Of a stretch of DNA of 64,000 nucleotides, positions 26,594-35,293 are shown piece after piece. A program made the position numbers and the translations under genes. The stretch is from Streptomyces sp. GESEQ-4 (lineage in GTDB: Bacteria > Actinomycetota > Actinomycetes > Streptomycetales > Streptomycetaceae). The stretch's first letter is position 1, and every line of letters starts with the position of its first letter. The stretch lies in the NCBI RefSeq assembly GCF_017948455.1, contig NZ_JAFFSU010000024.1, positions 58,473-122,472 of the forward strand. Direction: 5' to 3'. A model generated the notes under the pieces. That model worked only from the letters and a program-made list of their open reading frames with translations. It made no database searches and was not told the origin of the DNA.

Positions 26594-26622
26594 CAAGGGG
26601 CGCGGGGAACTGCGCGACCAGC
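26594..26622. repeat. Dispersed repeat family 2, copy B
   Basis: The 29 bases match 16267-16295 except at one position (CCAGCC for CAAGCC). It sits 22 bp after the FHA gene stop and before the second sugar operon. Confidence 0.75.
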
Positions 26623-26798
26623 CCCCACGGCGCCGCACCCGTCAAACCACCGCCTCCTCCACCACTCTTGGTCACGACGCGGTCACGATCACCCACTTGA
26701 CACCGAACGCGCTCTTGCCGACCCCCACCACCCGGCGTAGACCAGACCGCACGGGACAGCGTTCGGACGTTCGACGAGGAACGAAGAACGGGGCAGTC

Positions 26799-28175
26799 AT
26801 GCGCAGCACGCACAGCACCATCCGGAAACACACGGCCGTGAAAACCGCAGCCACCGTCCTCGCGGGAGCACTCGCACTCACGCTCACCGCCTGTGGTGGA
26901 GACGACGACAACGGAAACGAGCAGGCCGGCGGCGGCAAGGAGACGGGCACCACCGTGACCCTCCCCAAGCTGAACGGCGAAAGCCTCGAGGTCGCCGCCG
27001 TCTGGAGCGGCGCGGAGCAGGACAACTTCAAGAAGGTTCTCGCGGAGTTCGAGAAGCGCACCGGCGCCAAGGTCTCCTTCGTGCCCGCGCAGGACCCGAT
27101 CGTCAACTTCCTGGGCTCGAAGATCGCGGGCGGCCAGCCGCCGGACATCGCGCTGCTCCCGCAGCCCGGCGCGATCAAGCAGGCCGTGGACAAGAAGTGG
27201 GCCAAGCCGCTGGGCGCCGAGGCGAAGGCCGAGCTGGCCAAGAACTACTCGCAGGGCTGGCAGGACATCGGCAAGGTCGGAGGCGAGCAGTACGGCGTCT
27301 ACTACAAGGCCGCCAACAAGTCCCTGATCTGGTACAACACGCAGGTCTTCGACAACGCGGGGGCCACGGAACCGAAGACCTGGGACGAACTGCTCACCAC
27401 CGCCCAGACGGTCTACGACTCCGGTGTCACTCCGTTCTCCGTCGGCGGCGCCGAGGGCTGGACCCTCACCGACTGGTTCGAGAACATCTATCTCTCCCAG
27501 GCGGGCCCGGAGAAGTACGACCAGCTCGCGCAGCACGAGATCAAGTGGACGGACCCGTCCGTGAAGGACGCGCTGACCACGCTGGCCCAGGTCTGGGGCA
27601 AGAAGGACTATGTCGCCGGCGGTGCGAAGGGCGCGCTGCAGACGGACTTCCCGGCCTCGGTGACGCAGACCTTCACCGGCGGTGCCCAGCCCAAGGCGGG
27701 CATGGTCTACGAGGGCGACTTCGCGCAGGTCAACATCGGCACGGCGGGCGCGAAGGTCGGCACGGACGCGAAGGTGTTCCCCTTCCCGGCCGTGGGCGAC
27801 ACCGCACCCGTGGTCTCCGGCGGCGACGCGGCGGTGATCCTCAAGGACTCGAAGGCGGCGCAGGCGCTGGCCACCTTCCTGGCCTCCCCGGACGCGGCGA
27901 CGATCCAGGCCAAGCTGGGCGGCTATCTCTCGCCGAACAAGAACGTGGACAACTCGGCGTATCCGAACCCGGTGCAGCAGAAGATCGCCAAGGCCCTCAT
28001 CGACTCGGGCGACGACTTCCGCTTCGACATGTCCGACCAGGCCCCGCAGGCCTTCGGCGGCACGCCCGGCAAGGGCGAGTGGAAGGCGCTGCAGGACTTC
28101 CTGAGCAACCCGAAGGACGTCGCGGGCGCGCAGGCGAAGCTGGAGGCGGACGCGGCGGCCGCCTACGGAGGCTGA
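26799..28175 (+). CDS. Sugar ABC transporter substrate-binding lipoprotein (AglE-like)
   Basis: This 458-residue receptor begins MRSTHSTIRKHTAVKTAATV and has a lipobox LTLTAC at the end of its signal peptide, giving a lipid anchor. The mature protein is a family 1 solute-binding protein (VAAVWSGAEQDNFKKVLAEF, then GGQPPDIALLPQPG). The gene set and the unusual permease next to it resemble alpha-glucoside AglEFG systems, so an alpha-glucoside ligand is plausible but unproven. The upstream gap (26573-26798) has two GGTCACGA direct repeats (26687-26694 and 26698-26706 region) that might be regulatory. Confidence 0.92.
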   Translation: MRSTHSTIRKHTAVKTAATVLAGALALTLTACGGDDDNGNEQAGGGKETGTTVTLPKLNGESLEVAAVWSGAEQDNFKKVLAEFEKRTGAKVSFVPAQDPIVNFLGSKIAGGQPPDIALLPQPGAIKQAVDKKWAKPLGAEAKAELAKNYSQGWQDIGKVGGEQYGVYYKAANKSLIWYNTQVFDNAGATEPKTWDELLTTAQTVYDSGVTPFSVGGAEGWTLTDWFENIYLSQAGPEKYDQLAQHEIKWTDPSVKDALTTLAQVWGKKDYVAGGAKGALQTDFPASVTQTFTGGAQPKAGMVYEGDFAQVNIGTAGAKVGTDAKVFPFPAVGDTAPVVSGGDAAVILKDSKAAQALATFLASPDAATIQAKLGGYLSPNKNVDNSAYPNPVQQKIAKALIDSGDDFRFDMSDQAPQAFGGTPGKGEWKALQDFLSNPKDVAGAQAKLEADAAAAYGG

Positions 28176-28179
28176 CGCG

Positions 28180-29520
28180 ATGACGTCGGCCACGGCGGCA
28201 GGGGTCCCTCCGACCCCTGCCGCACCCAAGTCGCGCAAGAGTGTGACCGGCACCCGCAAGACCGTGGCAGCGCTGTTCCTGCTGCCCGCTCTCGTGCTGC
28301 TGGGCGCGCTCGTGGTCTACCCGATCGGGTACTCGGTCGTCCGCAGTTTCTACGACCAGTCCGGCTCGTTCACCGGCTTCGACAACTACGAGTTCCTGTT
28401 CACCGACGACGGCATCCGCACCGCCCTGAAGAACAACATCATCTGGGTGGTGTTCGCACCGACGGTCGCCACCGCGCTCGGTCTGATCTTCGCGGTGCTG
28501 ACCGAACGGGTCAGCTGGGGCACGGCGTTCAAGCTGGTCGTCTTCATGCCGATGGCGATCTCGATGCTGGCCGCCGGCATCATCTTCCGCCTCGTCTACG
28601 ACCAGGACCCGGAGAAGGGCGTCGCGAACGCGGTGTGGGTGGGCATCCACGACACGTTCGCCGAGTCGTCGGCCTTCCCGAAGGCGCATCCGGGCCGTGA
28701 GTCACCCCTTGTCGCGCAGGGCGGCGCCTTCATCACCAAGGCTACGGTCCACACCGGCGACACGGTCACCCTGCCCCTCGTGGGCGTCGCCCCCGACCAG
28801 ATGCCCGGCGACGCCAAGCGGGCCGTCGCCCCGCAGGCCGACCCGGGCAGGATCACCGGCACGACCTGGCAGGACTTCACCCGCGGCAAGGGCGTCGGCA
28901 CGCTCGGCGCACCCGACGCGACCGAACTCGGCTACCCCGGCATGAAGATCGAGGCGGTCAAGGACGGCAAGGTCGTGGAGATGGCGAGGGCAGGCGACGA
29001 CGGCACGTTCTCCCTGTCGGAGAAGGCCGACGGTGCCCAACTCCGTCTCCCGGCGAGCAACTTCAAGGAGCCGTACAACGGCCTGGACTGGCTCGGCCCG
29101 TCGTTGGTCACGCCGTCGATCATCGGGGCGTACATCTGGATGTGGGCCGGTTTCGCGATGGTGCTGATCGCGGCCGGGCTCGCGGGCATCCCACGCGAAC
29201 TGCTGGAGGCGGCCCGCGTCGACGGCGCGAGTGAGTGGCAGGTGTTCCGCAGGGTCACGGTCCCCCTGCTGGCGCCGGTCCTCGCGGTCGTCATCGTCAC
29301 CCTGATGATCAACGTCCTGAAGATCTTCGACCTGGTCTTCATCATCGCCCCGGGCTCCGCACAGGACGACGCGAACGTCCTCGCGCTGGAGCTGTACCGC
29401 AAGGGCTTCTCCGAGGACCAACCCGGCATCGCCAGCGCGATCTCGGTGTTCCTGCTCCTGCTGGTCATCCCGGTGATGTGGTTCAACATCCGCAGGCTCA
29501 GGCGGGAGGTGCGGCGATGA
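28180..29520 (+). CDS. Sugar ABC permease with large extracytoplasmic insertion
   Basis: This 446-residue permease is about 150 residues longer than usual. Helices 1-3 end near LAAGIIFRLVYD (residue 140). A soluble insertion of about 150 residues (roughly 148-300) with a beta-rich pattern follows, and helices 4-6 come next, with EAARVDGASEWQVFRRVTVP as the ATPase-contact loop. The insertion lies between helices 3 and 4 on the outer face, the same topological site as the P2 loop of E. coli MalF, which contacts the binding protein. The gene starts 4 bp after the receptor stop and overlaps the next permease by 4 bp. Confidence 0.92.
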   Translation: MTSATAAGVPPTPAAPKSRKSVTGTRKTVAALFLLPALVLLGALVVYPIGYSVVRSFYDQSGSFTGFDNYEFLFTDDGIRTALKNNIIWVVFAPTVATALGLIFAVLTERVSWGTAFKLVVFMPMAISMLAAGIIFRLVYDQDPEKGVANAVWVGIHDTFAESSAFPKAHPGRESPLVAQGGAFITKATVHTGDTVTLPLVGVAPDQMPGDAKRAVAPQADPGRITGTTWQDFTRGKGVGTLGAPDATELGYPGMKIEAVKDGKVVEMARAGDDGTFSLSEKADGAQLRLPASNFKEPYNGLDWLGPSLVTPSIIGAYIWMWAGFAMVLIAAGLAGIPRELLEAARVDGASEWQVFRRVTVPLLAPVLAVVIVTLMINVLKIFDLVFIIAPGSAQDDANVLALELYRKGFSEDQPGIASAISVFLLLLVIPVMWFNIRRLRREVRR

Positions 29521-30425
29521 CCACGCATGCCGACAGGCTCACCAAGCCCGAACCGGTCACTCCGGTCAAGGCGAAGCAGTCCCTCGGCTCACGCCTCGCG
29601 GAAGGTGTCAGCGGCGGCGCGGTCCGGGTCTTCCTGATCGTCGTCGGCCTGTTCTGGCTGGTCCCGACGATCGGTCTGCTCCTGTCCTCGCTGCGTCCTC
29701 CGGAAGAGATGACGATCAGCGGCTGGTGGGACGTCTTCACCAAGCCGTCCCAGCTCACCATCGAGAGCTACGACAAGCTGCTGCAGAACGACGACATCAC
29801 CGAGTCGCTCGTCAACACCCTGCTGATCACGGTCCCGGCGACGCTCCTCGTCGTCATCATCGGCGCGCTCGCGGGCTACGCGTTCGCGTGGATGGAGTTC
29901 CCGGGCCGCGACTGGTGGTTCCTCGGCGTGGTCGGCCTGCTGGTGGTGCCGGTGCAGGTGGCGCTGATCCCGGTCGCCGAACTCTTCGGCAAGATCGGCC
30001 TGTTCGGCAACATCATGGGCGTGGTCCTCTTCCACACGGGCTTCGGCCTGCCCTTCGCGGTGTTCCTGCTGCGGAACTTCTTCGCGGAGATCCCGAAGGA
30101 ACTGCTGGAGGCGGCCCGGCTCGACGGTGCGGGTGAACTGCGCCTGTTCGCCCGGGTCGTACTGCCGCTGGGCGGGCCCGCGATCGCGAGCCTGGGCATC
30201 TTCCAGTTCCTGTGGGTGTGGAACGACATGCTGATCGCGCTGGTGTTCTCCGACACCGACAGCCAGCCGATCACGGTCGCGCTGCAGACACAGATGCGCG
30301 CGTTCGCCGACAACGTCGACATCCTGGCGCCGGGCGCGTTCATCTCCATGGTGATCCCGCTGGTCGTGTTCTTCGCGTTCCAGCGGCAGTTCGTGTCCGG
30401 GGTGATGGCGGGCGCGGTGAAGTAG
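29517..30425 (+). CDS. Sugar ABC transporter permease (MalG/AglG type)
   Basis: This 302-residue permease has six helices and the loop EAARLDGAGELRLFARVVLP. It ends in the MalG-like GVMAGAVK. Its ATG overlaps the previous stop (ATGA). No ATPase or regulator is encoded in this operon, so a shared MsiK-type ATPase is expected. The transcript is probably ended by the hairpin at 30481-30507. Confidence 0.93.
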   Translation: MTTHADRLTKPEPVTPVKAKQSLGSRLAEGVSGGAVRVFLIVVGLFWLVPTIGLLLSSLRPPEEMTISGWWDVFTKPSQLTIESYDKLLQNDDITESLVNTLLITVPATLLVVIIGALAGYAFAWMEFPGRDWWFLGVVGLLVVPVQVALIPVAELFGKIGLFGNIMGVVLFHTGFGLPFAVFLLRNFFAEIPKELLEAARLDGAGELRLFARVVLPLGGPAIASLGIFQFLWVWNDMLIALVFSDTDSQPITVALQTQMRAFADNVDILAPGAFISMVIPLVVFFAFQRQFVSGVMAGAVK

Positions 30426-30480
30426 CGCGTACGACGGCCTGATTGAAGCCTGACGGAAGCCTGATTGATGGCGTACGACC

Positions 30481-30507
30481 GGGGCGAGCCGGTAACCGGC
30501 TCGCCCC
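30481..30507. terminator. Bidirectional terminator
   Basis: GGGGCGAGCCGGT (30481-30493) and ACCGGCTCGCCCC (30495-30507) form a perfect 13-bp inverted repeat around one base. It lies between the end of the sugar operon and the converging ohr gene. Confidence 0.8.
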
Positions 30508-30578
30508 TCCGCCTGCCGGCGTCCAGCGGGACGGCCCGGCCCAGCGACAAGTTGATGCTCCGCACCCACCTGCGTGGA

Positions 30579-30992
30579 TTACTCGACGACGAGGTCGACC
30601 TCGATGTTGCCGCGGGTGGCGTTGGAGTACGGGCAGACCTGGTGGGCGGTCTCGATGAGCTTGCGGCCGGTCGCCTCGTCCAGGCCGTCGGGGAGCTCGA
30701 CGCGGAGGGTGACCTTCAGGCCGAAGCCCTCGCCCTGCTTGCCTATGCCGACCTCGGCGGTGACGGCGGCCTCGCTGACGTCGACCTTCGCCTGGCGGCC
30801 GACGAGACCGAGGGCGCTGCCGAAGCAGGCGGCGTAACCGGCGGCGAACAGCTGCTCCGGGTTGGTGCCCTCGCCGTTGCCGCCCAGCTCCACCGGCGGG
30901 GCGAGCTTGAGGTCGATCTTGCCGTCGGAGGAGACGGCACGGCCGTCCCGGCCGTGGGTGGCGGTGGCGACAGCGGTGTAGAGCGCGTCCAT
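30579..30992 (-). CDS. ohr: Organic hydroperoxide resistance protein Ohr
   Basis: This 137-residue OsmC/Ohr-family peroxidase reduces organic hydroperoxides in the cytoplasm with two cysteines, Cys56 (AACFGSAL) and Cys120 (HQVCPYSNATRGN), the classic Ohr spacing. Conserved Arg in HGRDGR and Glu in NPEQLF complete the active site. It is divergent from a MarR-type regulator, the usual ohr-ohrR arrangement, and ends facing the terminator at 30481-30507. Confidence 0.96.
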   Translation of the reverse strand: MDALYTAVATATHGRDGRAVSSDGKIDLKLAPPVELGGNGEGTNPEQLFAAGYAACFGSALGLVGRQAKVDVSEAAVTAEVGIGKQGEGFGLKVTLRVELPDGLDEATGRKLIETAHQVCPYSNATRGNIEVDLVVE

Positions 30993-31061
30993 GGAAAATC
31001 CATCCCTCTCAAGTCACGGTCGGCGGTCCTGTGCGGCCGCCTCTCGACGACCACAAGTAGA

Positions 31062-31084
31062 GCACACAATTCAATTGCACACAA
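31062..31084. promoter_or_regulatory. Probable OhrR operator
   Basis: The AT-rich sequence contains the perfect inverted repeat CAATT-C-AATTG (31067-31077) flanked by direct copies of GCACACAA (31062-31069 and 31077-31084). It sits between ohr and ohrR, where OhrR sites are expected. Confidence 0.65.
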
Positions 31085-31115
31085 CTAAATGGCGAACAAG
31101 CGCTACCCTGGACGC

Positions 31116-31580
31116 ATGACCACCACGCCCACCGCGGACTGGCTCCGCCTCGACCAGCAGATCTGCTTCTCCCTGAACGCCGCGTCGCGCGCCTTCGGCG
31201 GCCTCTACCGCGTCCTCCTCAAGGACCTCGGCCTGACCTACCCGCAGTACCTCGTGATGCTGGTGCTGTGGGAACACGGCGACCTGCCCGTCAAGAAGCT
31301 GGGCGAACACCTCCGCCTCGACTCCGGCACGCTCTCCCCGCTGCTCAAGCGGCTGGAGACGGCCGGCCTGGTACGCCGGGAGCGCAGCGCCCGCGACGAG
31401 CGCTCGGTGGAGGTCCGGCTCACCGAGGACGGCACGGCGCTGCGCGAGCGTGCGCTGGAGGTACCGCGCCGGATCGGCGCCGCGACCGGATTCGATCTCG
31501 ACGAGATCCGTGAGCTGCGGGAACGCCTGGACCGCCTCACCACGGAGTTGGACAGGGCGGTGGAGCAGGCGAGTGAGTGA
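31116..31580 (+). CDS. ohrR: MarR-family organic peroxide sensor OhrR
   Basis: This 154-residue winged-helix repressor has the OhrR sensing cysteine at Cys17 (QQICFSLNAASRAF). Oxidation of this residue is known to release DNA in this family. The DNA-binding wing is near SARDERSVEVRLT. The ATG at 31116 (MTTTPTADW) is preferred over an upstream one at 31089, because it places Cys17 at the standard depth. It is divergent from ohr and probably represses both. Confidence 0.92.
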   Translation: MTTTPTADWLRLDQQICFSLNAASRAFGGLYRVLLKDLGLTYPQYLVMLVLWEHGDLPVKKLGEHLRLDSGTLSPLLKRLETAGLVRRERSARDERSVEVRLTEDGTALRERALEVPRRIGAATGFDLDEIRELRERLDRLTTELDRAVEQASE

Positions 31581-31675
31581 CGCCTTCTCCACTGCACCTG
31601 ATTCACTGCACTGATTCACTTTGACCGACCAGCAGCACCAAGCACACGGGCCAACTGACGAGGGGACGGCCGCAC

Positions 31676-32656
31676 ATGACCTGGCTGATCACCGGCGGCG
31701 CCGGTTACATCGGGGCGCACGTCGTACGCGCCATGACCGAGGCGGGCGAGCGGACGGTCGTGTACGACGACCTGTCCACCGGCATCGCCGAGCGCGTCCC
31801 GGACGGCGTCCCCCTGGTGGTCGGCTCGACCCTCGACGGCGACCGCGTGACCCGCGCGCTCACCGACCACGCCATCACCGGTGTCGTACACCTGGCGGCG
31901 AAGAAGCAGGTGGGCGAGTCGGTGTCCCGGCCGCTGGAGTACTACCGGGAGAACGTCGAGGGCCTGCGCGTCCTCCTGGAGGCCGTGACACAGGCAGAGG
32001 TCCCCTCCTTCGTCTTCTCCTCCTCCGCCGCGGTGTACGGCATGCCCGATGTGGAGCTGGTGACGGAGGAGACGCCGTGCGTGCCGATGTCGCCGTACGG
32101 CGAGACGAAACTGGCCGGCGAATGGCTGGTCCGCGCGACAGGCAAGGCGACGGGCCTCGCCACCGCCTCCCTCCGCTACTTCAACGTGGCGGGCGCGGCC
32201 ACCCCCGAGCTGGCGGACACCGGCGTCTTCAACATCGTCCCCATGGTCTTCGAGCGCCTCACGGAGAACGCACCCCCGCGCATCTTCGGCGACGACTACG
32301 CCACCCCGGACGGCACCTGCATCCGTGACTACATCCACGTGACGGACCTGGCCGAGGCCCACGTCGCCACAGCCCGCGCCCTCCAGTCCTCCCCCGGCCG
32401 CGACCTCACCCTCAACATCGGCCGCGGCGAAGGCGTCTCCGTCCGCGAGATGATCGACCACATCAACGCCGCCACCGGCTACAACCTCCCCCCCACCGTC
32501 ACCCCCCGCCGCCCCGGCGACCCCGCCCGCGTCGTCGCCTCCGCCGACCGCATCACAACGGAGCTGGGCTGGAAGGCGAAGCACGACGTCCACGACATGG
32601 TGACGTCGGCATGGGAGGGGTGGGTGCGGTTGCATCCGGAGGCGGCGCGGAGGTAA
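31676..32656 (+). CDS. galE: UDP-glucose 4-epimerase
   Basis: This 326-residue short-chain dehydrogenase-type epimerase interconverts UDP-glucose and UDP-galactose using bound NAD. The cofactor loop GGAGYIGAHV is at the N-terminus. The catalytic Ser/Thr region (FSSSAAVYG) and YxxxK (YGETKLAGE) follow. GAGGGGAC precedes the ATG. It converges with a TetR gene 14 bp away and lies near an exporter of the TagGH type, so the UDP-galactose may feed a surface polymer. Confidence 0.93.
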   Translation: MTWLITGGAGYIGAHVVRAMTEAGERTVVYDDLSTGIAERVPDGVPLVVGSTLDGDRVTRALTDHAITGVVHLAAKKQVGESVSRPLEYYRENVEGLRVLLEAVTQAEVPSFVFSSSAAVYGMPDVELVTEETPCVPMSPYGETKLAGEWLVRATGKATGLATASLRYFNVAGAATPELADTGVFNIVPMVFERLTENAPPRIFGDDYATPDGTCIRDYIHVTDLAEAHVATARALQSSPGRDLTLNIGRGEGVSVREMIDHINAATGYNLPPTVTPRRPGDPARVVASADRITTELGWKAKHDVHDMVTSAWEGWVRLHPEAARR

Positions 32657-32669
32657 GGCCGCCGATCAC

Positions 32670-33308
32670 TCAGAGCGCCTTGAGCGCCGCCGCCGTAGCC
32701 CGAGTCAACGCCTCCAGATACCCCTTCGGCAGCTTCGGGCTGCGGATCACCACCGAGCGCCAGTACAGCGGCCCGGAGATGAGATCCAAAGCCAAATCGG
32801 CGTCGATCCCCTCCCGCACCTCACCCCGCCGCTGAGCCGCCGCCACGATCCCGCTCGCCACCCCGTCCTGTCCCTCGCGCACGGCCTTCTGCATGGCCTC
32901 GGCGATCTCGGGGTTGCGGGCGGCCTCGGCCTGGAGGTCCGGGATGATCTGTGAGGCGACGGGGTGCCTCAGCGCCCGGGACGTCACCTCGTACAGCAGG
33001 CGCAGGTCGCTCTCGAGGGAGCCGGTGTCCGGGGCGGGCAGGCCCTGGACGGCGATGGCGGAGACCAGGTCGAGGACCAGGTGCAGTTTGGAGCGCCAGC
33101 GGCGGTAGACCGCTGTCTTGCCTACGCCCGCGCGGCGCGCGATGCCCTCGATGGACATCCGCGCGTAGCCGACGGCCGCGAGTTCCTCGAAGACGGCGCC
33201 CCGGATCGCCTCCGTCACATCCGCCCGGAGTACGGCCGCACCGGCCGGGGGCCTGCGGCGCCGGCGTTCGGCCACCTGGGCCCTTGGCTCGTCGGCGTTC
33301 GTCGTCAT
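32670..33308 (-). CDS. TetR-family transcriptional regulator
   Basis: This 212-residue regulator has a TetR DNA-binding domain (IEGIARRAGVGKTAVYRRW, about residues 40-60) and a helical ligand-binding C-terminus of the TetR_C_16-like type. ATG at 33308 (MTTNADEP) is chosen. An ATG four codons upstream (33320) is possible. It is divergent from the polysaccharide exporter permease, and the two 33-bp repeats in between (33325-33405) are candidate operators. Confidence 0.88.
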   Translation of the reverse strand: MTTNADEPRAQVAERRRRRPPAGAAVLRADVTEAIRGAVFEELAAVGYARMSIEGIARRAGVGKTAVYRRWRSKLHLVLDLVSAIAVQGLPAPDTGSLESDLRLLYEVTSRALRHPVASQIIPDLQAEAARNPEIAEAMQKAVREGQDGVASGIVAAAQRRGEVREGIDADLALDLISGPLYWRSVVIRSPKLPKGYLEALTRATAAALKAL

Positions 33309-33324
33309 GCGCACCAGCATAGGA

Positions 33325-33405
33325 CGTTACGACGACACGGTTGCGTTCCGACGTTAAATCGGAATACTCTCGCGTTGCGACGATACGGTCCCGTCCCGAC
33401 GTAAG
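33325..33405. repeat. Two 33-bp direct repeats, candidate operators
   Basis: Copies at 33325-33357 and 33373-33405 match at about 26 of 33 positions and share CGACGA-ACGGT and CCGACGT cores. The spacing is 48 bp start to start. They fill the gap between the divergent TetR and exporter genes. Confidence 0.7.
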
Positions 33406-33491
33406 AGAACGTGAAGAAACACGTAAGGAAACAGCAGGGGATCAAGGACCGCGCCGTGTGCACCCCCACCCCTCGAGCGAAAGCAGCGGAT

Positions 33492-34415
33492 GTGAGCCAG
33501 GTCCTCGACGCACCGCCCCTCACCGCGACCACCCCGGCTGACGACGGCGACCTCGCGGCGCTCGCCGCCCGCCACGGCCTCACGGTCAGCGGCGCCCGCC
33601 CGTCCCTGCCCGAGTACATCCGCCAGCTGTGGGACCGACGGCACTTCATCACGGCCTTCTCGACCGCCCGGCTCACCTCCCAGTACAGCCAGGCGAAGCT
33701 GGGCCAGGTCTGGCAGGTGATGACCCCGCTGCTGAACGCGGCGGTCTACTTCCTCATCTTCGGCGTGCTGATGGGCACCAAGAAGGGCGTGCCGGACTAC
33801 GTCCCGTTCCTGGTCACGGGCGTGTTCGTGTGGACCTTCACGCAGAGCTCGATCCTGTCGGGCACCCGCGCGATCTCCGGCAACCAGGGCCTCGTACGGG
33901 CCCTGCACTTCCCGCGCGCCGCGCTGCCGATCTCCATGTGCCTCCAGCAGCTCCAGCAGCTGCTGTTCTCGATGGCGGCCCTCGTCGTCATCCTGCTCGT
34001 CTTCGGCGTCCCGGTCGCCTTCTCCTGGGTGCTGGCGATCCCCGCCCTGCTGCTGCAGTTCACGTTCAACGCGGGCGTGTCGATGATCATGGCCCGAGTC
34101 GGGGCGAAGACGCCGGACATCGCACAGCTGATGCCGTTCGTGCTGCGCACCTGGATGTACACCTCGGGTGTGATGTGGAGCATCGAGCACCTGCTCAGCA
34201 AGCACCACGACTGGCCGTCCTGGGTCGGCCCGGTCCTCAAGGCCAACCCGGCCGCCGTCTACATCGACCTGATGCGCTTCGCGCTCATCGACAGCTTCCA
34301 CGCGAACCAGCTGCCCCCGCACGTGTGGGCCATCGCGACGGGCTGGGCCCTGCTCGCCGGAGTCGGCGGCTTCATCTACTTCTGGAAGGCTGAGGAGACG
34401 TACGGCCGTGGCTGA
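33492..34415 (+). CDS. ABC-2 type polysaccharide export permease (TagG-like)
   Basis: This 307-residue membrane protein has an N-terminal cytoplasmic stretch, then about six helices (TPLLNAAVYFLIFGVLMG, FSMAALVVILLVFGVPV and others). It carries the ABC-2 family motif LVRALHFPRAALPIS. It should export a lipid-linked cell-surface glycopolymer together with the ATPase encoded next. GTG at 33492 is preferred. GTG at 33411 or 33456 would lengthen the N-terminus. Its stop overlaps the ATPase start by 8 bp. Confidence 0.88.
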   Translation: MSQVLDAPPLTATTPADDGDLAALAARHGLTVSGARPSLPEYIRQLWDRRHFITAFSTARLTSQYSQAKLGQVWQVMTPLLNAAVYFLIFGVLMGTKKGVPDYVPFLVTGVFVWTFTQSSILSGTRAISGNQGLVRALHFPRAALPISMCLQQLQQLLFSMAALVVILLVFGVPVAFSWVLAIPALLLQFTFNAGVSMIMARVGAKTPDIAQLMPFVLRTWMYTSGVMWSIEHLLSKHHDWPSWVGPVLKANPAAVYIDLMRFALIDSFHANQLPPHVWAIATGWALLAGVGGFIYFWKAEETYGRG

Positions 34416-35265
34416 TCACACCTCTGAGAACGTCCCCCCCGTCCCCACCGTCATCGCCGACGGCGTCGACATCGTCTACCGCGTCAACGGCACCGGAGCC
34501 GGCCGCGGCTCCGCCACCGCCGCCCTCAACCGCATGCTGCGCCGCAAGCAGACCGAGAAGGCGGCCGGCGTCCGCACGGTGCACGCCGTGCGGAACGTGT
34601 CCTTCGTCGCGTACAAGGGCGAGGCGATCGGCCTCATCGGCACCAACGGCTCCGGCAAGTCGACCCTGCTCAAGGCGGTCGCGGGCCTCCTCCCGGTGGA
34701 GAACGGCGCCATCTACACCGACGGCCAGCCCTCCCTCCTCGGCGTCAACGCCGCCCTGATGAACGACCTCACCGGCGAGCGCAACGTCCACCTCGGCGGC
34801 CTCGCCATGGGCATGTCCCGCGAGCAGATCAAGGAGCGCTACGAGGAGATCGTCGACTTCTCCGGCATCAACGACAAGGGCGACTTCATCACCCTCCCCA
34901 TGCGGACGTACTCCTCCGGCATGGCCGCCCGCCTGCGCTTCTCCATCGCCGCCGCCAAGGACCACGACGTTCTGCTCATCGACGAGGCCCTCGCCACCGG
35001 CGACGCCAACTTCCGCAAGCGCTCCGAGGCCCGGATCCGCGAACTGCGCAAGAGCGCCGGCACGGTGTTCCTGGTCAGCCACAACAACAAGTCCATCCGC
35101 GACACCTGCGACCGCGTGCTGTGGCTGGAGCGTGGCGAACTGCGCATGGACGGGCCGACCGAGGACGTCCTCAAGGAGTACGAGGCGTTCACCGGCGACA
35201 AGGCCCCCAACAAGCCGAAGCCCAAGCCGAAGGCGGCGGCACCGAAGGTTCCGCAACCTTCCTGA
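34408..35265 (+). CDS. ABC-2 polysaccharide export ATPase (TagH-like)
   Basis: This 285-residue ATPase energises the TagG-like permease. It has Walker A GTNGSGKST, the signature TYSSGMAARLRFSIA, Walker B VLLIDEALATGD and switch His in LVSHNNKSI. An N-terminal segment (VDIVYRVNGTGAGRGS) is typical of TagH/Wzt-type exporters. There is no large C-terminal carbohydrate-binding domain. It starts at GTG within the end of the permease gene. A perfect 26-bp hairpin follows its stop. Confidence 0.92.
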   Translation: MADHTSENVPPVPTVIADGVDIVYRVNGTGAGRGSATAALNRMLRRKQTEKAAGVRTVHAVRNVSFVAYKGEAIGLIGTNGSGKSTLLKAVAGLLPVENGAIYTDGQPSLLGVNAALMNDLTGERNVHLGGLAMGMSREQIKERYEEIVDFSGINDKGDFITLPMRTYSSGMAARLRFSIAAAKDHDVLLIDEALATGDANFRKRSEARIRELRKSAGTVFLVSHNNKSIRDTCDRVLWLERGELRMDGPTEDVLKEYEAFTGDKAPNKPKPKPKAAAPKVPQPS

Positions 35266-35293
35266 GTCTCCGCTCGCACGGAGTTTCTTCTTC

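Noticed and set aside
26725..26750. Possible DasR (dre) site before the second sugar operon
   Set aside because: Only one half resembles the consensus (TAGACCA). The other half does not match.
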